DNA of 54,086 bases from CAZVWV01 sp964631745 (GTDB taxonomy: Bacteria > Bdellovibrionota_C > UBA2361 > JBGSMV01), in assembly GCA_964631745.1 (NCBI GenBank), contig CAZVWV010000006.1:1-54086 (forward strand). Direction: 5' to 3'. Both the position numbers and the translations under genes were made by a program. The notes under the pieces were generated by a model, which was not told the origin of the DNA, did no database searches, and saw nothing but the letters and a program-made list of their open reading frames with translations. Numbering within the stretch: the stretch's first letter is position 1; the number at the start of each line of letters is the position of its first letter. Shown piece by piece: positions 33,681-41,580 of this stretch.

Positions 33681-34472
33681 ATGTCAATTATAGAGGAAAA
33701 TTCAGTCAAGCTTGTGAGCGACTCACCAGTAGCAGAGATCTTGATAAACAGAGCGCAGAGTTTAAATGCCCTTAATACCGACGTGCTGCAGGGGCTAGTG
33801 CTAACCTTCGACAAACTTTCCCGCGATTCGGCTCTGCGAGCCGTGATTATCACAGGCGCAGGCGAAAAGGCTTTCGTAGCGGGCGCTGATATCCCCAGCA
33901 TGGCAGTGCTTGGTCCACGCGCAATCGCCGACTATGTCGAGCTGGGGCAACGAGCCATGCGTCGCATTGAAACTTGTCCGGTGCCGGTAATCGCAGCTGT
34001 AAATGGCTTTGCGTTAGGTGGCGGCTTAGAGTTGGCGCTAGCGTGCGACATAATTTTTGCCTCAAAAAAGGCCAAAGTCGGACAGCCGGAAGTCAATCTC
34101 GGAATTATCCCGGGTTTTGGCGGCACGCAGAGACTCGCGCTCAGAGCGGGTGTTGGTACCACGAGAAGACTGGTATTTAGCGGGGAACTCATCGACGCAG
34201 AGGAAGCCAAACTCTGTGGCATCGTGGATAAATTATGCGAGCCCGAGAATCTGATGGAAGAGGTTAGAAATTATGCAGCTTTGATCGCTGCCAAAGGACC
34301 ACTTGCAGTTAGAAAGGCGAAGGAAGTTATTCGGCGCACAGAAGAGATTGCATTACTTGGCGGACTTAGAAACGAGATCGAGGCCTTCTTGGAACTGTTC
34401 GCAAGCGCCGATCGAGAAGAAGGCATGAACGCCTTCTTGGAGAAACGCCAAGCCAAGTTTAGAGGGGTTTAA
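33681..34472 (+). CDS. Enoyl-CoA hydratase (crotonase family)
   Basis: The Met at 33681 is chosen over an upstream TTG (33669); product about 263 aa. The crotonase oxyanion-hole strand GAGEKAFVAGADI, then GGGLELALACDI and PEVNLGIIPGFGGTQRL (with the catalytic Glu pair), and C-terminal LAVRKAKEVI are typical of short-chain enoyl-CoA hydratase. It would hydrate crotonyl-CoA to 3-hydroxybutyryl-CoA. It is followed 1 nt later by the acyl-CoA dehydrogenase and then the mutase, in an operon-like arrangement. Confidence 0.92.
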   Translation: MSIIEENSVKLVSDSPVAEILINRAQSLNALNTDVLQGLVLTFDKLSRDSALRAVIITGAGEKAFVAGADIPSMAVLGPRAIADYVELGQRAMRRIETCPVPVIAAVNGFALGGGLELALACDIIFASKKAKVGQPEVNLGIIPGFGGTQRLALRAGVGTTRRLVFSGELIDAEEAKLCGIVDKLCEPENLMEEVRNYAALIAAKGPLAVRKAKEVIRRTEEIALLGGLRNEIEAFLELFASADREEGMNAFLEKRQAKFRGV

Positions 34473-34473
34473 G

Positions 34474-35592
34474 GTGAGTTGGACTGACGGCTTCATATTT
34501 GATCTACCAGAAGAAGAGCGCATGGCGCAGGAGACAGCGCGCGCTTTTGCCGAAAACGAAGTCTTACCGCTGGCGGCAAAGATTGACCAAGAACACTACT
34601 TCCCCAAAGAGCTAATCCCCAAGATGNNNNNNNNNNGGCTTTCAGTTTTAGCATACTGCTTGATGGTTGAAGAGCTCGCGGCTGCCTGTGCTTCGACCGC
34701 CATTGTGATGAGTGCTCATAACTCGCTCTGTATCTCGCCTATACTGGCCTACGGAAGCGAGGAACAGAAAAAGAGATACCTCCCCGAACTTGCAAGCGGC
34801 AAAAAAATTGGATGCTTTGCTTTATCCGAGCCCGGATGTGGAAGCGATGCCGCCAGTCTAAGCTGTCGGGTTGAAAAACAAGGGGATGATTATATTATCA
34901 ACGGCGCCAAGAATTGGATCACCAATGGACCAGTAGCTGACACCTGCGTACTGTTTGCAACCCATGATGTGCACGGCGGCCATAAGGCTGTGAGCGCTTT
35001 TGTACACGAGATGAATCTTCCAGGAATTTCGCGCGGGAAGTTAGAAGATAAGCTCGGAATCTGCGGTTCGCCAACATGTGGCCTTATTTACGAAAATGTG
35101 AAACTTAGCCAAGCCAATATTTTGGCCGGTGAGCGCGGCGGCTTTAAAGTCGCCATGAATACATTAAACGGCGGCAGGCTCGGGGTGGCATCGCAGGCAG
35201 TTGGAATAGGGCGAGCTGCACTGCGGGACGCGCTCGCATACTCAAAGGAGCGGCGCACTTTTGATAAACCTATCTGTGAGCATCAATCAATTCAAAATTA
35301 TCTGGCAGACATGATCACAGAGCTAGACGCGGCGCGTTATCTGACGCTGTCGGCCGCAAGGCTTAAGGATTCCGGCAAGCCGTTTATTAGGCAGGCCGCT
35401 ATGGCCAAGCTGTATGCCTCCGAGGCTGCTATGCGCGCAAGTATCAAGGGAGTGCAGATTCATGGCGGCTACGGCTACGTCAGGGACTTTCCGGCGGAGC
35501 GGCATATGCGGGATGCAAAGATTACAGAGATTTACGAAGGCACCAGTGAGATTCAGCGCTTGGTTATCGCCTCTCATTTAGTTAAGGAATAA
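34474..35592 (+). CDS. Short-chain acyl-CoA dehydrogenase, interrupted by an assembly gap
   Basis: The GTG start lies 1 nt after the previous stop. The 372 reported codons include a 10-N gap (34627-34636) read as four unknown residues. The flavin-binding motif FALSEPGCGSDAAS, WITNGPVA, the RRTFDKPICEHQ segment and the catalytic glutamate in YEGTSEIQRL are present, matching a butyryl-CoA dehydrogenase-type enzyme. Members of this family normally have about 18 residues (GELGLMGI.VPEEYGG-like) between PKM and LSVLAYCL, so real sequence is missing and the protein is probably about 385 aa. It sits between crotonase and the mutase. Confidence 0.9.
   Translation: MSWTDGFIFDLPEEERMAQETARAFAENEVLPLAAKIDQEHYFPKELIPKMXXXXLSVLAYCLMVEELAAACASTAIVMSAHNSLCISPILAYGSEEQKKRYLPELASGKKIGCFALSEPGCGSDAASLSCRVEKQGDDYIINGAKNWITNGPVADTCVLFATHDVHGGHKAVSAFVHEMNLPGISRGKLEDKLGICGSPTCGLIYENVKLSQANILAGERGGFKVAMNTLNGGRLGVASQAVGIGRAALRDALAYSKERRTFDKPICEHQSIQNYLADMITELDAARYLTLSAARLKDSGKPFIRQAAMAKLYASEAAMRASIKGVQIHGGYGYVRDFPAERHMRDAKITEIYEGTSEIQRLVIASHLVKE
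34627..34636. other. Assembly gap (10 N)
   Basis: Ten N characters in the acyl-CoA dehydrogenase gene. Family comparison suggests about 50-60 missing bases at this point, so the 10 N are probably a default gap length and not a measured one. Coordinates downstream are then shifted by a few tens of bases from the true genome. Confidence 0.97.
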
Positions 35593-35603
35593 AACAGGTA
35601 GTC

Positions 35604-37286
35604 ATGTCGGAATCCTCAAAAAATAGATCAGGGAATAGTTCAGGTAAATCAAAGAGCCAGAAAGAGTGGCACGAGAATCGTTACAAGGCTCAAAGGGAGA
35701 GACTCTCTAAGTTCACCTCTCTTTCATTTCGAGAACAGCCGGCGCTAGTGACTGGCGAGTCATTGGGGAAATTTGATGAACAGGAAAGATTAGGGTATCC
35801 CGGTGAATTCCCGTTCACCCGCGGCGTGCAGCCCTCGATGTATCGTGGGCGGCTTTGGACTATGCGACAGTTTGCGGGATTCGGCTCGCCTGAGGATACT
35901 AATCGCAGATTTAAGTATCTGCTTGAACATGGGCAAACCGGGCTCTCGACTGCTTTCGATATGCCCTCGTTAATGGGGTATGACCCCGATAGTCCGCGCT
36001 CAAAAGGAGAGGTGGGCCGGGAAGGGGTTTCGGTCTCTACCATAGAGGACATGGAGCGGCTCTTTGATGGGATTGCTCTGGACAAAGTTACGACCTCGAT
36101 GACCATTAATTGTTCGGCCACGGTCGCCATGGCTATGTATTTTTGTATGGCTCGCAGACGCGGCATCAGCTTCGATAAATTAGGCGGCACTATACAGAAC
36201 GATATGTTTAAAGAATTTATCGCGCAGAAGGAATGGATCTGTCCGCCCGCTCCGGCCGTTAAGCTGGCATGCGACGTGATCGAGTTTTGCGCCGAGCATG
36301 CCCCCAAATTTAATCCGATTTCGATCAGCGGTTACCATATCCGCGAGGCCGGTGCTACGGCCGTGCAAGAGTTAGCATTTACGTTGGCGGACGGCATCGG
36401 TTACGTCGAGCATTGCGTAGGACGTGGAATGCAGGTAGATGATTTTGCGCCGCGGCTCTCGTTTTTCTTCGACGTGCATAACGATTTCTTTGAAGAGATC
36501 GCCAAGTTTCGCGCCGCCCGAAGAATTTGGGCGCACGTTATGCGTGACCGCTTTCACGCCAAGAATGAGAATTCATTAAAGCTAAGAACGCATGCGCAAA
36601 CCGCCGGCGTGAGTTTAACAGCGCAGCAACCCATGAATAACGTAGCGCGCGTGGCCCTGCAAGCCATGGCGGCGGTCTTGGGCGGCGTGCAGTCGCTACA
36701 CACAAACTCGATGGATGAAACATTGTCGTTGCCTACGGAAGAGGCCGCCAAGGTTGCGCTGCGCACGCAGCAGATCGTAGCCGAAGAGAGTGGCGTCACG
36801 AATGTAATTGACCCCTTGGGCGGTTCGTATTATGTCGAACAGCTCACCGACCAGATCGAAGCCGAGGCCATGGACTACATCAAAAAGATTGACGCTATGG
36901 GTGGAATGCTAAAGGCCGTGGATATTGGGTTTCCGCAAAAAGAGATCGCCGAGTCAGCTTATCAGCATCAGTTGCAGTTGGATTCAAATGAGAAACGTAT
37001 CGTGGGCGTGAATGCGTACCAGGATAGCACCGAACAGGAGATCCCGACTTTGGCGATAGATCACAACGCCGAGAGATCGCAGATCGAGAAAGTCAAGAAA
37101 TTTAAGGCTGCTCGAAATCAGGCCGAGTGGCAGAAGGCCCTGGCGGAAGTTCGCGAGGCTTGCCAGCAAAATAAGAACGTCATGGGGCCGTTGATTGAGG
37201 CCGTGGATGTGGGAGTGACCTTGGGCGAAGTGTCGGATATTTACCGTGAGGTTTTCGGGGTATATACGGACCCGGGTTTGGTGTAA
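35604..37286 (+). CDS. icmA: B12-dependent acyl-CoA mutase large subunit, isobutyryl-CoA mutase type
   Basis: The 560-aa product has the TIM-barrel substrate domain of the methylmalonyl-CoA mutase family and no B12-binding domain of its own. At the residues that set specificity it has Phe90 (in RLWTMRQF) and Gln208 (in FIAQKEW), which are Tyr89 and Arg207 in methylmalonyl-CoA mutase and Phe and Gln in isobutyryl-CoA mutase. Other shared features are FPFTRGVQPSMYRGR, ISISGYHIREAGATA and TQTAGVSLTAQQPMNNVAR-like text. It should interconvert isobutyryl-CoA and butyryl-CoA with the separate B12 subunit encoded 305 nt downstream. The N-terminal 20 residues are Ser/Lys-rich and not part of the fold. 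Whether a MeaB-type chaperone exists is unknown; none is here. Confidence 0.88.
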   Translation: MSESSKNRSGNSSGKSKSQKEWHENRYKAQRERLSKFTSLSFREQPALVTGESLGKFDEQERLGYPGEFPFTRGVQPSMYRGRLWTMRQFAGFGSPEDTNRRFKYLLEHGQTGLSTAFDMPSLMGYDPDSPRSKGEVGREGVSVSTIEDMERLFDGIALDKVTTSMTINCSATVAMAMYFCMARRRGISFDKLGGTIQNDMFKEFIAQKEWICPPAPAVKLACDVIEFCAEHAPKFNPISISGYHIREAGATAVQELAFTLADGIGYVEHCVGRGMQVDDFAPRLSFFFDVHNDFFEEIAKFRAARRIWAHVMRDRFHAKNENSLKLRTHAQTAGVSLTAQQPMNNVARVALQAMAAVLGGVQSLHTNSMDETLSLPTEEAAKVALRTQQIVAEESGVTNVIDPLGGSYYVEQLTDQIEAEAMDYIKKIDAMGGMLKAVDIGFPQKEIAESAYQHQLQLDSNEKRIVGVNAYQDSTEQEIPTLAIDHNAERSQIEKVKKFKAARNQAEWQKALAEVREACQQNKNVMGPLIEAVDVGVTLGEVSDIYREVFGVYTDPGLV

Positions 37287-37303
37287 GGATTGCGCCGAGA
37301 GCA

Positions 37304-37430
37304 AGGAGCGCCGACGACTCGTCGGCCGATGTCACGAAGCGGCATGACGTGTTAGGCCGACAGGCAGCAATAGGTGCGAGCGGGAGGTGGCTGTCGCCCT
37401 AACAAGCAGTGCCATAATGACCACCGGCCA
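37304..37430 (-). repeat. Dispersed hairpin-ended repeat, copy 4 (right end lost)
   Basis: The left end has the perfect palindrome GCCGACGACTCGTCGGC (37310-37326), 23 nt after the icmA stop. The body carries TTAGGCCGACAGGCAGC, GGGAGGTGGCTGTCGCCCTAAC and GCAGTGCCATAATGACCACCGGCC, the same orientation as copy 3. The right hairpin is gone: after CCGGCC at 37423-37428 it reads AATTTCACCC. A related outer flank (AATATATTCCTG) appears 35 nt further on. It separates the two subunit genes of one enzyme. Confidence 0.9.
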
Positions 37431-37591
37431 ATTTCACCCGGACGGGAAACCACAATCGAGCAATATATTCCTGTTCGCTCAATCAACAAGATCAAGGTGC
37501 CCGGCCCGCACGAGCCTCTTACCAGGCAGTAGGGGTCCGACACCCCCCACCACTTGACCCACCCCCCCAGGCTCGCATACGATTTAGTCAT
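37431..37591. other. Intergenic stretch with C-rich tracts before the B12 subunit gene
   Basis: No gene is seen between repeat copy 4 and the B12-binding subunit. The region contains C-rich runs at about 37540-37570, including ACACCCCCCACC and GACCCACCCCCCCAGG. I see no clear promoter or ribosome binding site for the following gene. Confidence 0.4.
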
Positions 37592-37993
37592 ATGAAAACC
37601 CCAATACGTGTCTTAATCGCCAAGGCAGGGCTAGATGGCCATGATAGAGGCGCCAAAGTTGTAGCGCGTGCGCTGCGTGATGCCGGTATGGAAGTCATTT
37701 ACACAGGTCTCCATCAAACGCCCGAAATGATTGTGCGAAGCGCTATTCAGGAGGACGTAGACTGCATCGGGCTTAGCATACTTTCTGGGGCGCACATGAC
37801 TCTCTTTCCGGATGTTTTAGAGCTTCTCAAGAAAGAAAAAGCTGAGGATATAGTTCTGTTTGGCGGCGGGATTATTCCTAAAGATGATTTGGAGAAACTT
37901 TTGGCCAACGGCGTAAAGAAGATCTTCCTTCCCGGTGCCGCCACTACTGAGATCGTGGATTGGATTAAATCCAATATTGTAACTAAAGATTAG
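37592..37993 (+). CDS. icmB: B12-binding small subunit of acyl-CoA mutase
   Basis: The 133-aa protein is a stand-alone cobalamin domain: the base-off/His-on motif DGHDRG (DxHxxG), a beta-alpha Rossmann-like layout, GLSILSGAH in the loop over the corrin, and VLFGGGIIP. It supplies B12 to the large subunit encoded upstream, as in two-gene isobutyryl-CoA or 2-hydroxyisobutyryl-CoA mutases. The 305-nt gap with a repeat inside is unusual for two subunits that should be made in equal amounts. It is followed closely by an SCP2-like gene. Confidence 0.93.
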   Translation: MKTPIRVLIAKAGLDGHDRGAKVVARALRDAGMEVIYTGLHQTPEMIVRSAIQEDVDCIGLSILSGAHMTLFPDVLELLKKEKAEDIVLFGGGIIPKDDLEKLLANGVKKIFLPGAATTEIVDWIKSNIVTKD

Positions 37994-38016
37994 CTCAAAG
38001 TTCGGCAAATAAAGAT

Positions 38017-38358
38017 ATGCGCTTTGAAACTCTCCAAGAGGTTCTGTCACTTTGGCAGGCAAGGCTCGAAGCCGATAACAGATTGCGGGAATATATTGGA
38101 AGCCCGTTTAGGCTTGTGGTCAGAGAAGCGACTAACCAAACGCAAAGTAACGAATGGTTAATTACGCCAGGGCCCCCAGTAGTGATAAGAAAAGGAACTT
38201 GTCAAGCTGGCGTTACTGTTTCTATGAAGGAAGCCGATGTCTTAGCTCTTGCCAATGGTGAATTAAATCCGCAGCAGCTCTTTTTGAACGGCGGCTTGGT
38301 GGTCAGCGGCAACACAGAACAGGCCTTACGGTTACATCGGTTAATGGTATGTCAATAA
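38017..38358 (+). CDS. SCP2 sterol-carrier-like domain protein
   Basis: The 113-aa product resembles the SCP2 lipid-carrier domain: VTVSMKEADVLALANGELNPQQLFLNGGLVVSGNTEQALRLH near the C-terminus is the diagnostic segment, preceded by strands of the form FRLVVREATN. Such proteins bind acyl-CoAs or lipids in a hydrophobic pocket. Its position after the mutase suggests carriage of acyl-CoA intermediates. The last 10 nt overlap the next small gene. Confidence 0.8.
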   Translation: MRFETLQEVLSLWQARLEADNRLREYIGSPFRLVVREATNQTQSNEWLITPGPPVVIRKGTCQAGVTVSMKEADVLALANGELNPQQLFLNGGLVVSGNTEQALRLHRLMVCQ

Positions 38359-38639
38359 CAGTGCTTGAAGTTGGTCCGGAGCACACTCTACCAGCTCTTA
38401 AAAAACTAGTTCGCCGCTACGCCATGACCGGAGGCGTCGAGATCGCCCTCAGGCAGGATTTAGTTGGGCACGAGCTTGATATTTTAGTAGATCGCTTCCT
38501 GCCTGAACTTGAAAAGGAGCGCGGGCAGGGTGCCAGGTTTTTTGCATGTACCGCATACCGGGTGCTTGCTTTAGTTTCTAGGCAAGGTAATCTAGGAGAT
38601 GATCAAAGGGCCTTACTTCTCGGAAAACTCAATAATTGA
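38349..38639 (+). CDS. Hypothetical small protein after the SCP2-like gene
   Basis: The 96-aa protein overlaps the SCP2-like gene by 10 nt, so the two are coupled. I do not recognise it. It is soluble and alpha-helical (LVRRYAMTGGVEIALRQDLVGHELDILVDRFLPELE). It has one Cys and no metal motif. It could be a cofactor for the mutase or carrier, but that is only a guess from position. Confidence 0.6.
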   Translation: MSITVLEVGPEHTLPALKKLVRRYAMTGGVEIALRQDLVGHELDILVDRFLPELEKERGQGARFFACTAYRVLALVSRQGNLGDDQRALLLGKLNN

Positions 38640-38723
38640 TCGATTCATTAAAGTATGTAATGATTAGGACGGATATAAGGGAATGAATAGTCAGACCCTT
38701 TCTAGTGTATAGGTAATTACGAC

Positions 38724-39479
38724 ATGGCAAAGCTTCTTGAGATAAATCAACTATTCGCAAGTATTGAATCCGGTTCTATTCTAAATGGCTTAAGCCTTTC
38801 TGTGAATCCAGGGGAAGTTCACGCCATCATGGGCCCAAACGGAAGTGGCAAATCTACGCTGGCCAAGGTTTTAGCAGGACATCCTGGATATGATGTTGAG
38901 AAGGGAGAGGTCTTATACGACGGGAAAAGTTTACTCGAACTGGAACCAGATGAACGGGCGCGCGCCGGTATCTTTTTAGCGTTTCAGTATCCGCAAGAGA
39001 TTCCTGGGGTCTCGATCCTTAATTTCATGCGGACTGCTTACATCGCCAAAATCGGCCAAGAGATCTCGGTCCTGGAATTTCGCAAATTGCTGTTCGAGAA
39101 GATGGATCTTCTCGGAATGGATAAGAGTTTTGCCACCCGTTTTGTGAACGACGGCTTTAGCGGCGGCGAGAAAAAGCGAAACGAGATTTTGCAGATGGCG
39201 GTTTTGGCTCCCAAGTTAGCCATTCTCGATGAGACTGATTCGGGACTCGATATCGATGCCCTTAAGGTAGTCTCTCATGGCGTACGTAAGATCATGGAAA
39301 CCACTGAACCAAAGCCTGGCGTAATTGTGATTACGCACTACAACAGAATCTTGGATTACCTAAAACCTGACTTCGTGCATGTTTTGGCTAAGGGTCAGAT
39401 CGTCAAATCAGGCGGACCGGAACTTGCCACGGAGCTTGAGGAGCGCGGATACGATTGGTTAACCGCTCCCGTGAATTAA
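38724..39479 (+). CDS. sufC: Fe-S cluster assembly ATPase SufC
   Basis: The 251-aa ABC-type ATPase has Walker A GPNGSGKST (about 38-46), signature FSGGEKKRNEILQM, and Walker B LAILDETDSGLDIDAL. The ExxFSGGEKKRNE form is specific to SufC. It energises the SufBCD scaffold. sufD follows 18 nt later. No sufB or sufS is seen in the operon, so those subunits must be elsewhere or absent. Confidence 0.97.
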   Translation: MAKLLEINQLFASIESGSILNGLSLSVNPGEVHAIMGPNGSGKSTLAKVLAGHPGYDVEKGEVLYDGKSLLELEPDERARAGIFLAFQYPQEIPGVSILNFMRTAYIAKIGQEISVLEFRKLLFEKMDLLGMDKSFATRFVNDGFSGGEKKRNEILQMAVLAPKLAILDETDSGLDIDALKVVSHGVRKIMETTEPKPGVIVITHYNRILDYLKPDFVHVLAKGQIVKSGGPELATELEERGYDWLTAPVN

Positions 39480-39497
39480 AAAATACTAGCATTTCGT

Positions 39498-40736
39498 ATG
39501 ACTACCAGCACCCAGGAACAAACTAGCTCGATGCATTCTGAGATTAAAGATTCCGTACTCCAGCAACTTAACAACAGCACTGGCGCATCGTTGGAAGTGG
39601 CCGAATTGCGCACGCGTGCCTTCAAGGCGCTCGATGATTTTGCGCCGCCGACCCCAGCGGCTGAGCTTTGGCGGTATACTTCCCCGCGGCATTTTCCATT
39701 TCACACATTGCCACTTACCTTGCAGCAGTCTTCTGGAGAATCGTCACTCAAATTGAGCGGTGATCGCTCCGAATTTGAGGTGCTTGAAAACCCTAGTTCG
39801 TTGGGAGGCTTAAAGGAGCTGTTTGCCTCAACAATCTCTGCCAGAGAGCAAGAAAGCACGCTCTCATACCTGGCCAATCTTCATATGGCTTGTACTAACG
39901 AGATCTTAATCGTACGGATTCCGCGTGGTAAACAGTTGAAGACTCCGATGACGTTATCACAGTTTGGCACCTCCAAGGTCAGAGCGCCGCTTATCTTTAT
40001 AGTTTGCGAGGCCCAAAGCCGAGCTACGTTGATAGACGACGTTAGCGCTGTGGATGGATTTTACTATCCACGCCTCGAAGTGGTTGTTGGTGACGGCGCC
40101 GAGCTTGATTTCGTCTCGATTCAACAGGCGGCCCCAACTGCCAAGTATTTGGCTAGGCACCGCTTTCATATCGGTAAAGATGTGAATGCACGCTTGTTTC
40201 ATGCCGCTCTCGGAGCGTCTGTCGCCCGCGTTGATCTGGATTGCCGCATGTATCAGGCCGGGTCGTCTGTCAATTTATTTGGGTTGTATATCGCCGATGG
40301 GAAACGCCACGTTGACTTTCATTCTAACCAGGAACATTTAGCTCCCAACTGCCATACTAATTTGTATTACAAGGGTGTGGCCAAGGATCAGAGCCGGGCT
40401 GTGTATTACGGTTTCATTCGGGTGGCCGAGGGCGCGCAGAAGACCGATGCTTATCAGTCTAACAAGAATATGATCCTCTCCGAATCAGCTCGCGTCGATT
40501 CCATTCCGAATTTAAATATCAAAGCTAACGACGTCAAATGTTCGCACGGTTCCTCAACTAGCCAGGTAGGTCCAGATGAGCTTTTTTACATGATGTCACG
40601 TGGACTTGATGCTCGCGCCGCCGAACACTTAATAGTGGAAGGCTTTTTTGAGGACTTGCTTTTAAAAGTCTCTGTTCCTGAAATTCAAGCACGTTTACGC
40701 CAGGAAGTTTTAGGGAAGTTACAGTATGCGGCATAA
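39498..40736 (+). CDS. sufD: Fe-S cluster assembly protein SufD
   Basis: The 412-aa product has the SufBD beta-helix core: KANDVKCSHGSSTSQVGPDELFYMMSRG contains the conserved His and the LFYMMSRGLD pattern. The N-terminal 40 residues are variable. The pairing with SufC and the His in place of the SufB Cys identify it as SufD. It works in the SufBCD complex that builds Fe-S clusters in the cytoplasm. The stop overlaps the start of the Rieske gene by 11 nt, so they are coupled. Confidence 0.9.
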   Translation: MTTSTQEQTSSMHSEIKDSVLQQLNNSTGASLEVAELRTRAFKALDDFAPPTPAAELWRYTSPRHFPFHTLPLTLQQSSGESSLKLSGDRSEFEVLENPSSLGGLKELFASTISAREQESTLSYLANLHMACTNEILIVRIPRGKQLKTPMTLSQFGTSKVRAPLIFIVCEAQSRATLIDDVSAVDGFYYPRLEVVVGDGAELDFVSIQQAAPTAKYLARHRFHIGKDVNARLFHAALGASVARVDLDCRMYQAGSSVNLFGLYIADGKRHVDFHSNQEHLAPNCHTNLYYKGVAKDQSRAVYYGFIRVAEGAQKTDAYQSNKNMILSESARVDSIPNLNIKANDVKCSHGSSTSQVGPDELFYMMSRGLDARAAEHLIVEGFFEDLLLKVSVPEIQARLRQEVLGKLQYAA

Positions 40737-41031
40737 AGTCGCCCAGATTACAGACTTTAAGGGTGAAGATTTAAAATCTGTGCTTGTTGATAACACAGAG
40801 ATTGTAATTTTTCGGCACGCCGACGGCAGTTTTAGCGCGCTTGAAGATATGTGTAGCCACCAAAACGTTCCGCTCTCAAGCGGCGCCTTCGAAAACGGCG
40901 AGATCGAATGCATGGCGCACGGTGCAAGATTCAATTGTAAGACCGGGCAACCACTATGTATGCCCGCTACCGGCCCGGTGAAGAGCTACGTAGTAGAGGT
41001 AGTCGGCGATGACGTTTTTGTGTTAGCCTAA
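40726..41031 (+). CDS. Rieske-type [2Fe-2S] protein
   Basis: The 101-aa protein has the Rieske cluster ligands C43-x-H45 and C62-x2-H65 (CSH...CMAH), the standard spacing, and ends in a strand-rich tail. It is similar to small Rieske or NirD-like ferredoxins found in suf operons, where it may accept or transfer electrons for cluster building or sulfur reduction. The start overlaps the sufD stop. Confidence 0.9.
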   Translation: MRHKVAQITDFKGEDLKSVLVDNTEIVIFRHADGSFSALEDMCSHQNVPLSSGAFENGEIECMAHGARFNCKTGQPLCMPATGPVKSYVVEVVGDDVFVLA

Positions 41032-41079
41032 GCTGATATCTAGAAGCTCTCACAGCAAGCCAGAGGATAAACGGTAAGG

Positions 41080-41580
41080 ATGGAGATTGACGAACTTTAT
41101 CAGGAGGTAATTCTTGACCACTTCAAGAGGCCGAGGTGCCGGGGTTGTATCGATAAACCATCGGCTAGTCTTACCTTGCATAACCCTCTTTGTGGCGATC
41201 AGGTTGAGTTAAGTGTAAGTGTTTCGAAGGGGCGCATCGTCGAAATTGCTTTTGGTGGGCACGGATGCTCGATCAGCCAGGCTTCGGCTTCGATGATGTC
41301 TGAGCTTTGCAAAGGTAAGACTTTGGAAGAGATTCGTAAAATCGGTGATAGCTTTAAACAGATGATGCGGGGCGAGCAGCCAGGCGACGCTTTGGTGACA
41401 ATCCTTGGCGATGCTGTAGCCTTGGAAGGAGTGCGCAAATTTTCGGCCAGAGTGAAATGTGCCATGTTGGCTTGGGAAGCGATCGAGAAATGTATGCTCG
41501 AAGCACAGGCGCAAGATGCTCAGGCTAATGGAGCGCTTTCGCATCAGATCCCCGGACAAAAGACCAACGAGGAGCACTAA
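41080..41580 (+). CDS. sufU: Fe-S cluster scaffold/sulfur acceptor SufU
   Basis: The 166-aa product is IscU-like: C38 in NPLCGD, C63 in GHGCSISQASASMM and C127 in ARVKCAMLAW are the three zinc or cluster cysteines, with D40 close to the first. The long insert around residues 80-105 is typical of SufU. SufU usually accepts sulfur from the cysteine desulfurase SufS, which is not in the window. The C-terminal 20 residues are polar and divergent. The stop overlaps nfo by one base. Confidence 0.94.
   Translation: MEIDELYQEVILDHFKRPRCRGCIDKPSASLTLHNPLCGDQVELSVSVSKGRIVEIAFGGHGCSISQASASMMSELCKGKTLEEIRKIGDSFKQMMRGEQPGDALVTILGDAVALEGVRKFSARVKCAMLAWEAIEKCMLEAQAQDAQANGALSHQIPGQKTNEEH

Noticed and set aside
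35604..37286. Mutase as methylmalonyl-CoA mutase
   Set aside because: The specificity residues are Phe and Gln, not Tyr and Arg, so I prefer isobutyryl-CoA mutase.
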